Positions 43,784-52,449 of a DNA stretch of 64,000 nucleotides are shown piece by piece. The translations under genes and the position numbers were made by a program. Below the pieces are notes generated by a model. The model did no database searches and was not told the origin of the DNA. It worked only from the letters and a program-made list of their open reading frames with translations. The stretch's first letter is position 1. Each line of letters starts with the position of its first letter. The stretch is from Candidatus Opimibacter skivensis (lineage in GTDB: Bacteria > Bacteroidota > Bacteroidia > Chitinophagales > Saprospiraceae): the NCBI GenBank assembly GCA_016722045.1, contig JADKGY010000035.1, forward strand, positions 127,602 to 191,601. The letters are read 5' to 3'.

Positions 43784-45181
43784 TCAGTATCCCAACAGGC
43801 TTTTCTTCTGAAGCTCAAAGTCATCTTTGGAGATGACGCCACGTTCCAGAAGTTCGCCCAGATCTCCGATTTTATCAAGTACAGTGGGATCGTAATAACT
43901 CTTGTCCTCAAGTAAATCCGGTTGAGGCGAATTAAGATGGGCTACCTGGCGATAACCATTCTGGACAAAAGCTTCGAAATCAGGCAAAGATCTTAGCCAG
44001 GTCAAAGCTTCATTGTGGTAGATCTCTTCGAATTCCTGGAAGCCAAAGTCGACGGCGCTGGCCAGATGGAAATAGGATTGTTTATTATCCTTGGCTAATG
44101 AGTAGCAACAGGCAAGCATGAAGTGTGTCTGTGGATCATTGTAGTCATACTGCAATGCGTCTTCAAAGTATTTCCGGGCCTGGTTATAGTCCCCGGACTT
44201 ATAGGCTATAAATGCATCTTTAATGAGATATCCGCCTCTGGCTTTGCGTCCCTGGGGTGTGTCGCCAGATTTTTTCGTCCCGGATTTTACGGGTTCCTGT
44301 CTTCGTTGTTGCTGAGGCGCGATTACACCTTTATTATACCTGGCATTAAATTCAGCCTGGGGCATGACGAAGAATAGTATCCCTTCGATGAAAGAAAGAA
44401 TCGCAAGCGCAACCATAAACCATGGGAAACGTCCCTCAGTAATAGCCATCAGTGATATAAAAAAGGCTATGAAATTGGCGACACCCAGAACTTTCTTGTC
44501 GAGATAAAACCGGTGTGCTCCCCACATCCCCAATGTCAGCGCGAGGATGCCTGCGACCACTTTCGATTTCCCGAATTGGACGGTATTGTCCATCGTAGGA
44601 TTATAGGCAGGTTGGCTTTGAATCGCTTTAGCCTGGGGAGAAGTGTAGGTCTGATTACGTACCACTGGCAATGCCATCCCTTTACTCGAGATAGCATATA
44701 GAGGTGTGTCACCGGCGATATTCTTAAGTTGATAATTACCGACATGCATGGCCTGGAGCCAGGCGTGATTGCGGATATCCTCGAATACGCGTTCGGAGAT
44801 ATATACGCCACCGGGTTCGCAGACGGGTTCGATACGGGCTGCGACGTTGAGGCCATCACCAAAAGCATCTGTTCCATCGTAGCTGATATCGCCTACGTGG
44901 ATACCTATTCGGACAGGTACTTCGGGATCTTTCTTGTATTCGATCTGCATTTCCACAGCGCATTCCACCGCATTGACGCTGCTATGGAAAATACTGAGGG
45001 TACCGTCACCGAAAAACTGTAGGACTTCACCGCCGTATTTCTCATGCTGTGCCAGAAGGATGCTTCTGTGTCTTGACCGTAGCAGGAGTGCACGTTCTTC
45101 ATTGATGTGCATCAGGTGAGTGTAGCCTACGATGTCTGTGAAAACGATGGCAGCTAGTTGGCGCTTGAATTTACCTTCCAT
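43784..45181 (-). CDS. Class III cyclase fused to TM2, TPR and SHOCT-like segments
   Basis: A 465-residue protein. Residues 1-175: class III cyclase with VFTDIVGYT, FFGDGTLSIFHS and IGIHVGDISYDGTDAFGDGLNVAARIE, all key residues intact. Residues about 200-275: TM2-like pair of helices, including GMWGAHRFYLDKKVLGV (the TM2 D/H-R-FYLG-type motif) and ALAILSFIEGILFFVM. Residues about 320-385: TPR-like helices (DAFIAYKSGDYNQARKYFEDALQYDYNDPQTHFMLACCY). The end, ILDKIGDL-like then LLERGVISKDDFELQKKSLLG, is a SHOCT-type short C-terminal motif. The arrangement is unusual for a cyclase. It likely acts at the inner membrane. Its start faces the ArsR-type gene. Confidence 0.85.
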   Translation of the reverse strand: MEGKFKRQLAAIVFTDIVGYTHLMHINEERALLLRSRHRSILLAQHEKYGGEVLQFFGDGTLSIFHSSVNAVECAVEMQIEYKKDPEVPVRIGIHVGDISYDGTDAFGDGLNVAARIEPVCEPGGVYISERVFEDIRNHAWLQAMHVGNYQLKNIAGDTPLYAISSKGMALPVVRNQTYTSPQAKAIQSQPAYNPTMDNTVQFGKSKVVAGILALTLGMWGAHRFYLDKKVLGVANFIAFFISLMAITEGRFPWFMVALAILSFIEGILFFVMPQAEFNARYNKGVIAPQQQRRQEPVKSGTKKSGDTPQGRKARGGYLIKDAFIAYKSGDYNQARKYFEDALQYDYNDPQTHFMLACCYSLAKDNKQSYFHLASAVDFGFQEFEEIYHNEALTWLRSLPDFEAFVQNGYRQVAHLNSPQPDLLEDKSYYDPTVLDKIGDLGELLERGVISKDDFELQKKSLLGY

Positions 45182-45316
45182 TATGGAGGGTAAAGATAGT
45201 TTAATGGAGGTGGAAAGAGAAGGCGAAAAAAATGGCGAAAAAAAGTAAAAAATATTAGGCTAAGCGGTCACATACCAGGGGGTTCGAGACATATATGAAT
45301 ACAGAAATTTTCAAAA

Positions 45317-45362
45317 CGCATTTTGTCGAAATGCGATATGAATCATTTCCGTTTTCGAAAAC
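45317..45362. promoter_or_regulatory. Inverted repeats upstream of ArsR-type gene
   Basis: CGCATTT-TGTCG-AAATGCG (45317-45335) and GTTTTCGAAAAC (45351-45362), 28-55 nt before the start. The 13-mer ATTTTGTCGAAAT recurs just past the gene (45746-45758). Good candidates for autoregulatory sites. Confidence 0.5.
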
Positions 45363-45390
45363 TTTGAAAACCTTCTAAAACAATAGTATT

Positions 45391-45732
45391 ATGGCCTTCT
45401 CAAAAGCAAGACTTTATAGTCGCAAAGGTAGAATTACAGCTAAATTCTTCAAGACATTCGGTCATCCGGCCAGGCAGTTAGTAATTCTTTATCTGGCATC
45501 TTACGGACCCAGTGCCGTTGAGATTTTTTCCCGAGATCATCCCATATCATCCTCTTCTATGTCTGATCATCTTGAACAGCTTAGGGAGCTTAGTCTCATT
45601 TCATACAAGGAAAAGCATCCTTACATCGTGTATGAACTCGAGTGGGAGAGGATTAATAGAGCGAAAAAATATATCCTTGATTTTTTTGATGAGCTTGAAA
45701 AAATAAAGAATAAACAACGAAAGTCTACATGA
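45391..45732 (+). CDS. ArsR-type winged-helix regulator
   Basis: A 113-residue protein. ITAKFFKTFGHPARQLVILYLASYGPSAVEIFSRDHPISSSSMSDHLEQLRELSLISYKEKHPYIVYEL fits the ArsR winged helix: recognition helix around SSSSMSDHLEQLRELSLIS and a wing strand after it. No metal-binding CxC is seen, so a metal-sensing role is unlikely. The gene is divergent from the cyclase-TM2 gene by about 210 nt and faces the hypothetical gene at 45807. Nearby palindromes suggest autoregulation. Confidence 0.8.
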   Translation: MAFSKARLYSRKGRITAKFFKTFGHPARQLVILYLASYGPSAVEIFSRDHPISSSSMSDHLEQLRELSLISYKEKHPYIVYELEWERINRAKKYILDFFDELEKIKNKQRKST

Positions 45733-45806
45733 AATTTTCATTCGGATTTTGTCGAAATCGCATAGATAGAACCCCTATAAACATTGAACATATTAAACTA
45801 ATAAAG

Positions 45807-46337
45807 TTATGTTATACCAAACGTCTTCGATATCCGATAATGCTCCGACCGGTCCATCCACCAACGCTTACTCTCATGATCAAACTTGGAATAAATCATC
45901 ACAAACCGAACATCATAGTCCAGCGCAACAACATACCTGAACTCACGGCTAATACCACCATCTACAAAAACCGGATATTTTGTGTCTATCCATTTCAATT
46001 CACCCTTCGAATCCGGTCCCGTTCCCATATTGAACTTGTTAAATTTCAAACGCTTTTCAATCTTTATATCCGATGTATCAAATGGTGTGTTATCATCAAA
46101 CGTGAGAATATTAAACCTGAAATCATGAATGTATTGGCGAGCGATTCCCTTGTTGGTGATCATTGCCACAAGCTCTACTATATGCTTATCTCTTGATATC
46201 CCCAACTGAATAAGATTAAGATCAAATTGTAGTTTAGGAAATTGTTCACGGGAGATACCAAAACGAAACAGTGTCCAGGCACCAGCCAGAACAATAGCCG
46301 TAATGGTGATAAGTGAAGAAATTTGATCAAGAGACAT
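45807..46337 (-). CDS. Membrane-anchored hypothetical protein
   Basis: A 176-residue protein from ATG 46337 (a TTG three codons earlier is possible). One N-terminal helix, SSLITITAIVLAGAWTLFRFGIS (about residues 8-29), then a soluble beta-rich domain (FPKLQFDLNLIQLGISRDKHIVELVAMITNKGIARQYIHDFRFNI...). The pattern looks like a small DUF-type domain found after one membrane helix, with a possible function at the membrane, but I do not recognise it. Its 3' end faces the ArsR gene. Confidence 0.6.
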   Translation of the reverse strand: MSLDQISSLITITAIVLAGAWTLFRFGISREQFPKLQFDLNLIQLGISRDKHIVELVAMITNKGIARQYIHDFRFNILTFDDNTPFDTSDIKIEKRLKFNKFNMGTGPDSKGELKWIDTKYPVFVDGGISREFRYVVALDYDVRFVMIYSKFDHESKRWWMDRSEHYRISKTFGIT

Positions 46338-46455
46338 TGAAATCAAAATAAAAAGTACCAGTGAATATATAAATTCATTTGAACAATGAACACAACCCTA
46401 CCAACCAATCACTATGTACTAGTATAACTTCTAACAACCTTCAACGTTTAATTTT

Positions 46456-47127
46456 TCAATTATCCACCAACTGATACCCCACCCCCTTCAACGTCAATAA
46501 CTGCACCCCGGGATCCATCTTCAAATATTTTCGCAACCGTGTTATATAAACATCTAAATTCCTGCTATTAAAAAAATGATCATCTCCCCAGACATGGAGT
46601 AATATCTCTTTGCGTTCCACGGGCGAACCCACCCGATCAATAAACATCTTTAATAATTCATTCTCCCGATGTGATAGGGTCACTGTCTCATTTCCATTTT
46701 CAATGGTCATACGAATGGGATCAAATGACAAATCACCTATTTTAAACTGATCAGGTTTCGATTTCCCTGACATTGCCAGAAGATTCCCGATGCGGGCCAT
46801 CAATTCTTCCAGGCTAAATGGCTTTTTAAGATAATCATTACCACCGGATTTGAAACCTTCGACTACATCTTTTGATTCACTTTTGGCGGTGAGAAAGATG
46901 ATCGGTATTGTCTTATTGTGCTGACGAATCACTTGCCCGATCTCAAATCCACTCTTACCTGGTAACATCACATCAAGTATACACAGATCGGGTTGTACTT
47001 TTTTAAATAGAACTTCAGCTTCATTACCACTAGCTGTCCAATGCACTTCATATCCATTCTTCACAAGATGATCCCGTACCAGCATCGCCAATACTTCTTC
47101 ATCTTCTACATAAAGTATTTTAGTCAT
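46456..47127 (-). CDS. OmpR-type response regulator
   Basis: A 223-residue regulator. Receiver domain: DE acids near residues 9-11, phospho-acceptor Asp52 in CILDVMLPGKSG, Thr in FLTAKSE, Lys in YLKKPF. C-terminal winged-helix domain: VTLSHRENELLKMFIDRVGSPVERKEILLHVWGDDHFFNSRNLDVYITRLRKYL, typical OmpR/PhoB. It pairs with the kinase gene upstream on the same strand (86 nt apart, with a dispersed repeat in the gap). Targets unknown; nearby genes are not obvious regulon members. Confidence 0.93.
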   Translation of the reverse strand: MTKILYVEDEEVLAMLVRDHLVKNGYEVHWTASGNEAEVLFKKVQPDLCILDVMLPGKSGFEIGQVIRQHNKTIPIIFLTAKSESKDVVEGFKSGGNDYLKKPFSLEELMARIGNLLAMSGKSKPDQFKIGDLSFDPIRMTIENGNETVTLSHRENELLKMFIDRVGSPVERKEILLHVWGDDHFFNSRNLDVYITRLRKYLKMDPGVQLLTLKGVGYQLVDN

Positions 47128-47159
47128 TATACTGATTTCGACAAATAAAAAAAGAAAAA

Positions 47160-47191
47160 GGACGCGGATTTATTAAGAAAAAGTTATGATC
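47160..47191 (+). repeat. Dispersed repeat copy, GGACGCGGATTT family
   Basis: GGACGCGGATTTATTAAG then AAAAAGTTATGATC, lying between the kinase and the regulator genes of a two-component operon. Confidence 0.65.
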
Positions 47192-47213
47192 TTATAAGAT
47201 TTGATTTACGATT

Positions 47214-48593
47214 TTAATTCATCGTCGAAGCATCCCACGCCGGCAACGTCATCGAAAACTTCGCCCCCTTCCCTACTTCACTCTCAAGATCAATCCGGCC
47301 ATTATGCTTTCGCACCACATCCGCTACATAACTCAACCCCAAACCATGTCCTTTCACATCATGCCGGTTGTGCTGTGGCACCCGATACAACTTATCAAAT
47401 ATCTTATCATGATACTCCGGATCAATACCGATACCATTGTCCTGTACAGATACTTTGACCGATCCGTTTTCACGACCAAGATCAACGGTGATATATGGAT
47501 TGCCCGTACTATATTTCAAAGCATTCTCAAGAAGATTGTACAACACACCGCTCATGTGCGACTTATCTCCATTGACCACAAATCCCTCGCCATGCTGACT
47601 GACTTTGATGGTCGCATGCTTGTTGTCAAACTGCACCTTCATGTGATGCATCACATCATCAAGCACCTGCTGAATATCAATTTTTTCATAATGGATCTGT
47701 GGGGCATGATTGTGAAGAATCCTTTCCACTAACATCGAAAGTCTTTTCAATTCGCTCTGACATATATCAAGGTAACGCCTGCTATTGGATGAATTAAGAT
47801 TGTCAGACATATTCAACGACTCCAGCGCAACGCCAACAGTTGTGATCGGTGTTTTCAATTCATGCGTGATATTACTGACGAATTCATCTCGCAGTGCATT
47901 GAGCCGCATTTGCGTTCTTAGATTTTTCCAGATATAATAAAATGCCGTACCAACCATCAACCATAGAAATAGTGCAAAACTGAGATGAGGTAATATTCCC
48001 TGAAAGATATCGGCCTTATAATTCGGATTGGTCAATGCTATCTTTTTTCCACCAAATGCATCTATCTGCGGATGGCTCATGAGGCCCTTCACTACAGTGT
48101 CCTCACCCTGCCAGCTGACCAGATCATATCCTGCAAACTCCCCCGTGCTATCCGTAAAGCGAATATGGCTCATGACCATATTACTCATGCTATTACAAGG
48201 CGCATCATTGAAAGAAGTATCCTCTGATAAATGTCGTAATAGCATACCACGCATTTCACGATGGGGCCCTATCCTGAATCCGTCCTTAGCCATTACTCTT
48301 TCTTCACCGTTTGCCCTCCGTAAAGCTACCGAATCATCAGTATTAATCGTGATACGAATGGCTCTGTCAGAATCATCCATGGTCATAAACTCCTTACTGG
48401 CCAGCTTCGAAAAAAGAAGCGAATCTTCTACGTCCCTCACGGTAGAAAACATGACATGGTTGATCTTGGTCTCCATGTCACGGTATTTGTTCATGTATTC
48501 ATTGTGGAGCCACAGATATTCCAGGATGCCCAGGAGCACCATGCTCACGATCATGAGAAAACGGGCTAAGGAAATATCAGGACTATTTCGCAT
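47214..48593 (-). CDS. Sensor histidine kinase
   Basis: A 459-residue membrane kinase. Two helices (about residues 12-33 and 200-222) frame an extracytoplasmic sensor of about 165 residues. The H-box is FVSNITHELKTPITTVGVALESL, N-box LLENALKYS, G1 VQDNGIGID, G2 GHGLGLSYV. It autophosphorylates on His and passes phosphate to the OmpR-type regulator encoded next. The sensor domain is not recognised; a periplasmic signal is inferred. The start is 119 nt from the divergent GLPGLI gene. Confidence 0.93.
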   Translation of the reverse strand: MRNSPDISLARFLMIVSMVLLGILEYLWLHNEYMNKYRDMETKINHVMFSTVRDVEDSLLFSKLASKEFMTMDDSDRAIRITINTDDSVALRRANGEERVMAKDGFRIGPHREMRGMLLRHLSEDTSFNDAPCNSMSNMVMSHIRFTDSTGEFAGYDLVSWQGEDTVVKGLMSHPQIDAFGGKKIALTNPNYKADIFQGILPHLSFALFLWLMVGTAFYYIWKNLRTQMRLNALRDEFVSNITHELKTPITTVGVALESLNMSDNLNSSNSRRYLDICQSELKRLSMLVERILHNHAPQIHYEKIDIQQVLDDVMHHMKVQFDNKHATIKVSQHGEGFVVNGDKSHMSGVLYNLLENALKYSTGNPYITVDLGRENGSVKVSVQDNGIGIDPEYHDKIFDKLYRVPQHNRHDVKGHGLGLSYVADVVRKHNGRIDLESEVGKGAKFSMTLPAWDASTMN

Positions 48594-48712
48594 TGTCTTA
48601 CAAATGTAGTTTCGAATTGAGGTTTAGGGGCGATTTGTTAACATTAATTAACCTTATTCAAGGAAGAAGGGCCCTTTTATAAACCTACCTTCGCTTCCTA
48701 AACGAATCATTC

Positions 48713-49471
48713 ATGAAATATATATTCATCTTCCTGGCTTTTTTAAGCACCTCATTGGCTTCTGCTCAGGGAAGCGGCAGAATTACGTATGAGGAAAAAA
48801 TGAATTTGCACAAAAATCTTCCGCCGGACAGACAGGAGATGAAAGATATGATCCCTGAATTCAATACCTCCATGTTTTCACTTACGTTCAACGGCGACGA
48901 ATCCATCTACCAGCCTCAAAAAGAATCCGAAGAATCTGAAGTTACTTCCAACAGTGGTGGCAATCAAATGCAAATGCGATTTGGCAGGGAAAACCGGATC
49001 GTATACAAAAATCTCGCTCTCGATACAATGATCGAATCACGCGAATTCATGCAAAAACAATTCCTGATCGTCGGAGCCACTACACCACGTAAATGGAAAA
49101 TTGGCAAAAATCAAAAAGAAATACTCGGTCATAAATGTATGGAAGCCGATTTCCGCCTCGACAGCGCAACATCGATGGTCGTGTGGTTCGCACCTGAAAT
49201 ACAGGTTTCTAATGGACCTTCTGATTACCAGGGACTGCCTGGACTTATCCTTGGGGTTGACATCAATGATGGCTTACGAATGATCACAGCTACTGAAATT
49301 AAACTGGCAGATGTAGATACCTCTGTTATCATCGCACCTACAAAAGGTAAAGAAGTGACGTCAGAAGAATTCGAAAAGATCAGAAAAGAGAAGATGAAAG
49401 AAATGCACATGAATAATCCTGGAGGAGGACCTGGAGGACCGGGGACGATGATCATGATCAGGCATAACTAA
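48713..49471 (+). CDS. GLPGLI family protein
   Basis: A 252-residue precursor with signal peptide MKYIFIFLAFLSTSLASAQ. It holds the name-giving motif QGLPGLILGVDI near residue 178 and the upstream CMEADFRLDSATSMVVWFAPEI strand typical of this Bacteroidota family, ending in a glycine/proline-rich tail. The family often sits directly upstream of TonB-dependent outer-membrane proteins, as here (180 nt), suggesting a periplasmic or surface partner role; the biochemistry is unknown. The TAA stop begins the 14-unit heptamer array. Confidence 0.9.
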   Translation: MKYIFIFLAFLSTSLASAQGSGRITYEEKMNLHKNLPPDRQEMKDMIPEFNTSMFSLTFNGDESIYQPQKESEESEVTSNSGGNQMQMRFGRENRIVYKNLALDTMIESREFMQKQFLIVGATTPRKWKIGKNQKEILGHKCMEADFRLDSATSMVVWFAPEIQVSNGPSDYQGLPGLILGVDINDGLRMITATEIKLADVDTSVIIAPTKGKEVTSEEFEKIRKEKMKEMHMNNPGGGPGGPGTMIMIRHN

Positions 49472-49566
49472 CGAGTAACGAGTAACGAGTAACGAGTAAC
49501 GAATAACGAATAACGAATAACGAATAATGAATAGTGAGTAGTGAGTAGTGAGTAATAAATAGTGAG
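49469..49566 (+). repeat. Fourteen-unit heptamer array starting at a stop codon
   Basis: Units TAACGAG x4, TAACGAA x4, TAATGAA, TAGTGAG x3, TAATAAA, TAGTGAG, all exactly 7 nt, starting with the TAA stop of the GLPGLI gene. Blocks of identical units suggest local expansion. Confidence 0.92.
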
Positions 49567-49573
49567 TCGTACG

Positions 49574-49604
49574 TCTGGCGTCTGGTATCTGGTATCCGGT
49601 ATCC
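49574..49604 (+). repeat. TCTGGTA heptamers upstream of outer-membrane gene
   Basis: TCTGGCG, TCTGGTA, TCTGGTA, TCCGGTA, then an AAATCGT segment to 49648. Resembles the module at 37900-37987, also upstream of a start codon. Confidence 0.6.
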
Positions 49605-49650
49605 TATTATACGGCATCAAATTTTTTATTGTAAATCGTAAATTCCAACA

Positions 49651-52446
49651 ATGAATATCTGTCTCTCAAAATATATTACTATTATCAGCATTGCACTTTG
49701 TTTGACAACACAATTGTCTGCACAGGTAAATAAGTCTTCTTTCAAAGGCAATGTCAGAGATGAATCAGATCTACCGATTCCGGGAGCGACAATCATGATC
49801 CTCAATGCTGCAGATTCAGTACTTACGCAATTTGGTTCTTCAAAACCTGATGGTTCATTTCTGATAAAAAATGTACCTAAAGGTGATTACCTTATCAACA
49901 TCACATTCCTCGGCCTCGCACCCTTTTATCAATCTATTGTTTCAGGAAGTGCAGAAGAAATCGACCTGGGGAAACTCACAATGAAGACACACAATACCAT
50001 TCTGAATGAAGTAGAAGTAAAAGCAGATGAGATACCGATTGAAATTAAAAAAGATACTATCCTCTACAACGCTGATGCATTTAAAACTCAACCTAATGCC
50101 AACGTTGAAGATCTTCTCAAAAAATTACCCGGCATCGAAGTTGGCAGTGATGGATCCATAAAAGCACAAGGTGAAGACGTACAAAAAGTATTGGTCGATG
50201 GAAAAGAATTCTTCGGCACAGATCCAAAAATGGCCACAAAGAATCTCCCCGCACGTGCTGTGAAAAAAGTCAAAGTCTATGACAAACAATCTGACATGGC
50301 TGAATTCACAGGCGTAGATGATGGCGAACGTGAAAAAACAATTGACCTGCAGCTGCGTGAAGAATTTAAAAAAGGTCTTTTCGGAACAGCCGAAGCAGGG
50401 TATGGTACTGATGAAAGATATAATGCTAAAGCATCCATCAATAAATTTACAAAGACAGCCCAATTATCATTTCTTGGCCAGTTGAATAATATCAATGACC
50501 AGGGATTTTCATTCCAGGACATGATGAATTTCTCCGGCGGAATGAATGGTATGGGAGGTGGAAGAGGCGGCCGGACAATGGAATTTAATATTCAGTCTGA
50601 TATTCCATTCAATGATGGGTTAAGTAATGGCCTTGTTAACACCGGTGCAGGTGGGCTAAATTTTAATTGGCATAAAACCAAGAAATTTAATTTCAGAAGC
50701 AGTTATTTTTATAATGGTGTCGACAAATCATTGTTGCAGGATGCTTTCAGACAAAACTTATCTGCCATGCCGTTCAATACAGATGAGAATTCTGACCAAT
50801 CCACAAAGAATCATAATCATGCCTTCACGTTTAATTCGGATATAAAACCTGATTCCACACAACAAGTAACCATCAGGGCAAGAGCCGGTCTTGGAAACGG
50901 CAGTTCTATCAACCAGGCCTTACTTAAGGTCAGCGATCCGCTCGGCTCACTGATCAGTCAATCAAACACAGGTACAAATGCTAACAGCGACAATCTCTCG
51001 CTTTCAGGTAGTGCGACCTACATGAAACGATTGGGAAATAAAGGAAGGAATTTTTCAGTCAGTAGTACATTATCAAAAAATGACAACAACACCGATAACA
51101 AACTGGATGCATTGACTGAATATTTTATCACAGGAGATCCTGAATTACTGAATCAACTTCAGTATACCGATTCAAAAAACAACAAAATAGACGGCCAATT
51201 CTCCTATACAGAGCCATTGAAAAGAAGGAAATTTATCGAATTCAATTACAACTATTCACATCAGGAAGACAACTACGATCATCAGGTAAATGATATTGTC
51301 GGGTCAATACCTGTCCTCAATCCGGGTCTGTCAAGTAATTATACCAGTCTTCTTCAATATCACAAGCCGGGTGTGACCTTCAGGTACAGCGGTGATGTGC
51401 ACAATGTGAATGTAGCTCTTCAATACCAGGCATCAGAACTTACAGGCCATCTCAATCAGGGTGAAAATGAGATAAAGAAAACATACAATTATTTTCTGCC
51501 CCGGATTATCTGGCGCGATGACATCGGCAATGGAAAAAATCTAAGGATAAGCTATACAACAAGAATCACTCAACCAACGATCACGCAGTTATCTCCTGTA
51601 GTTGACAACTCGGATCCTCTTCGTCTTTATGTAGGTAATCCTGATCTGAATGCAGAGTATATACACAATCTCAGTGCGAACTTCCATTTATTCTCTCAGT
51701 TTTCTTCCACCAGCTTTTTTATTTCTGCCGGAACAGGTCTGACGAAAAATAAAATCATTACGTCGCGCACGACAGACGCGCAGTTTGTTGAAACATCAAA
51801 ACCAATCAACATTGATCATGAATCACGAATGAATCTGTATACCGCATTCGGTCGACCGCTGAAGCTCATCCATAGCCGGTTTAGTATCAATTTAAATGGA
51901 ACGCTGACAAGTACGCAGAACCTGATCAATAATGAACTGAGCGATCTCAACAGATGGTCAAGAACTGCAGGTCTCACTATCTCCAATATGAATTCTGAAG
52001 TATTAGAATATAATATAGGTGGTGATTGGACTTTTACGGATAGCTATTACAAAATCAGTGATGCGTTAAATCAAAATACCGTATTGCATCATTTATTTGT
52101 CGATGCCACATTGACGCTCTGGAAAAAATGGAAGCTCGAAGGAAGCTTTGATTACAATCTCTACACGAGTGCTGCTTTCGCACAGAATCAATCATTGCCT
52201 TTGATGAAAGCATCGATATCAAGATTCGTTCTCCCGATGGACAGAGGCCAGATCAAGCTCTCCATTTTTGATGCGCTGGATGAAAACCGTGGCCTTTCCC
52301 GTACTTCAGATATAAATTATATCGAAGAGGTCAGATCCAATTCCATAGGCCGTTATGTCATGCTTTCATTCGTTTATTCAATCAAAGGAGCCGGACAAGA
52401 TAATCCGATGGGTGGTATGCGCATGATGATGGGACCGCGCCATTAA
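49651..52446 (+). CDS. TonB-dependent-type outer-membrane beta-barrel protein
   Basis: A 931-residue precursor with signal peptide ending TQLSAQ. Residues about 30-110 are a carboxypeptidase-regulatory-like domain (FKGNVRDESDLPIPGATIMIL). Residues about 140-260 form the plug: PNANVEDLLKKLPGIEVGSDGSIKAQGEDVQKVLVDGKEFFG. The rest is a beta-barrel of the OMP_b-brl_3 type with alternating strands, ending in ...GRYVMLSFVYSI. It likely transports or exports a ligand in the outer membrane with TonB. It follows the GLPGLI gene, its usual partner. The transported substrate is not evident. Confidence 0.9.
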   Translation: MNICLSKYITIISIALCLTTQLSAQVNKSSFKGNVRDESDLPIPGATIMILNAADSVLTQFGSSKPDGSFLIKNVPKGDYLINITFLGLAPFYQSIVSGSAEEIDLGKLTMKTHNTILNEVEVKADEIPIEIKKDTILYNADAFKTQPNANVEDLLKKLPGIEVGSDGSIKAQGEDVQKVLVDGKEFFGTDPKMATKNLPARAVKKVKVYDKQSDMAEFTGVDDGEREKTIDLQLREEFKKGLFGTAEAGYGTDERYNAKASINKFTKTAQLSFLGQLNNINDQGFSFQDMMNFSGGMNGMGGGRGGRTMEFNIQSDIPFNDGLSNGLVNTGAGGLNFNWHKTKKFNFRSSYFYNGVDKSLLQDAFRQNLSAMPFNTDENSDQSTKNHNHAFTFNSDIKPDSTQQVTIRARAGLGNGSSINQALLKVSDPLGSLISQSNTGTNANSDNLSLSGSATYMKRLGNKGRNFSVSSTLSKNDNNTDNKLDALTEYFITGDPELLNQLQYTDSKNNKIDGQFSYTEPLKRRKFIEFNYNYSHQEDNYDHQVNDIVGSIPVLNPGLSSNYTSLLQYHKPGVTFRYSGDVHNVNVALQYQASELTGHLNQGENEIKKTYNYFLPRIIWRDDIGNGKNLRISYTTRITQPTITQLSPVVDNSDPLRLYVGNPDLNAEYIHNLSANFHLFSQFSSTSFFISAGTGLTKNKIITSRTTDAQFVETSKPINIDHESRMNLYTAFGRPLKLIHSRFSINLNGTLTSTQNLINNELSDLNRWSRTAGLTISNMNSEVLEYNIGGDWTFTDSYYKISDALNQNTVLHHLFVDATLTLWKKWKLEGSFDYNLYTSAAFAQNQSLPLMKASISRFVLPMDRGQIKLSIFDALDENRGLSRTSDINYIEEVRSNSIGRYVMLSFVYSIKGAGQDNPMGGMRMMMGPRH

Positions 52447-52449
52447 AAG

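Noticed and set aside
45270..45290. GGGGGTTCGAGAC resembling a tRNA T-arm
   Set aside because: No acceptor, D-arm or anticodon arm can be paired around it.
45729..46196. 155-aa plus-strand frame after the ArsR-type gene
   Set aside because: It is antisense to the membrane-anchored hypothetical gene at 45807-46337, which has a better start, a membrane helix and plausible composition.
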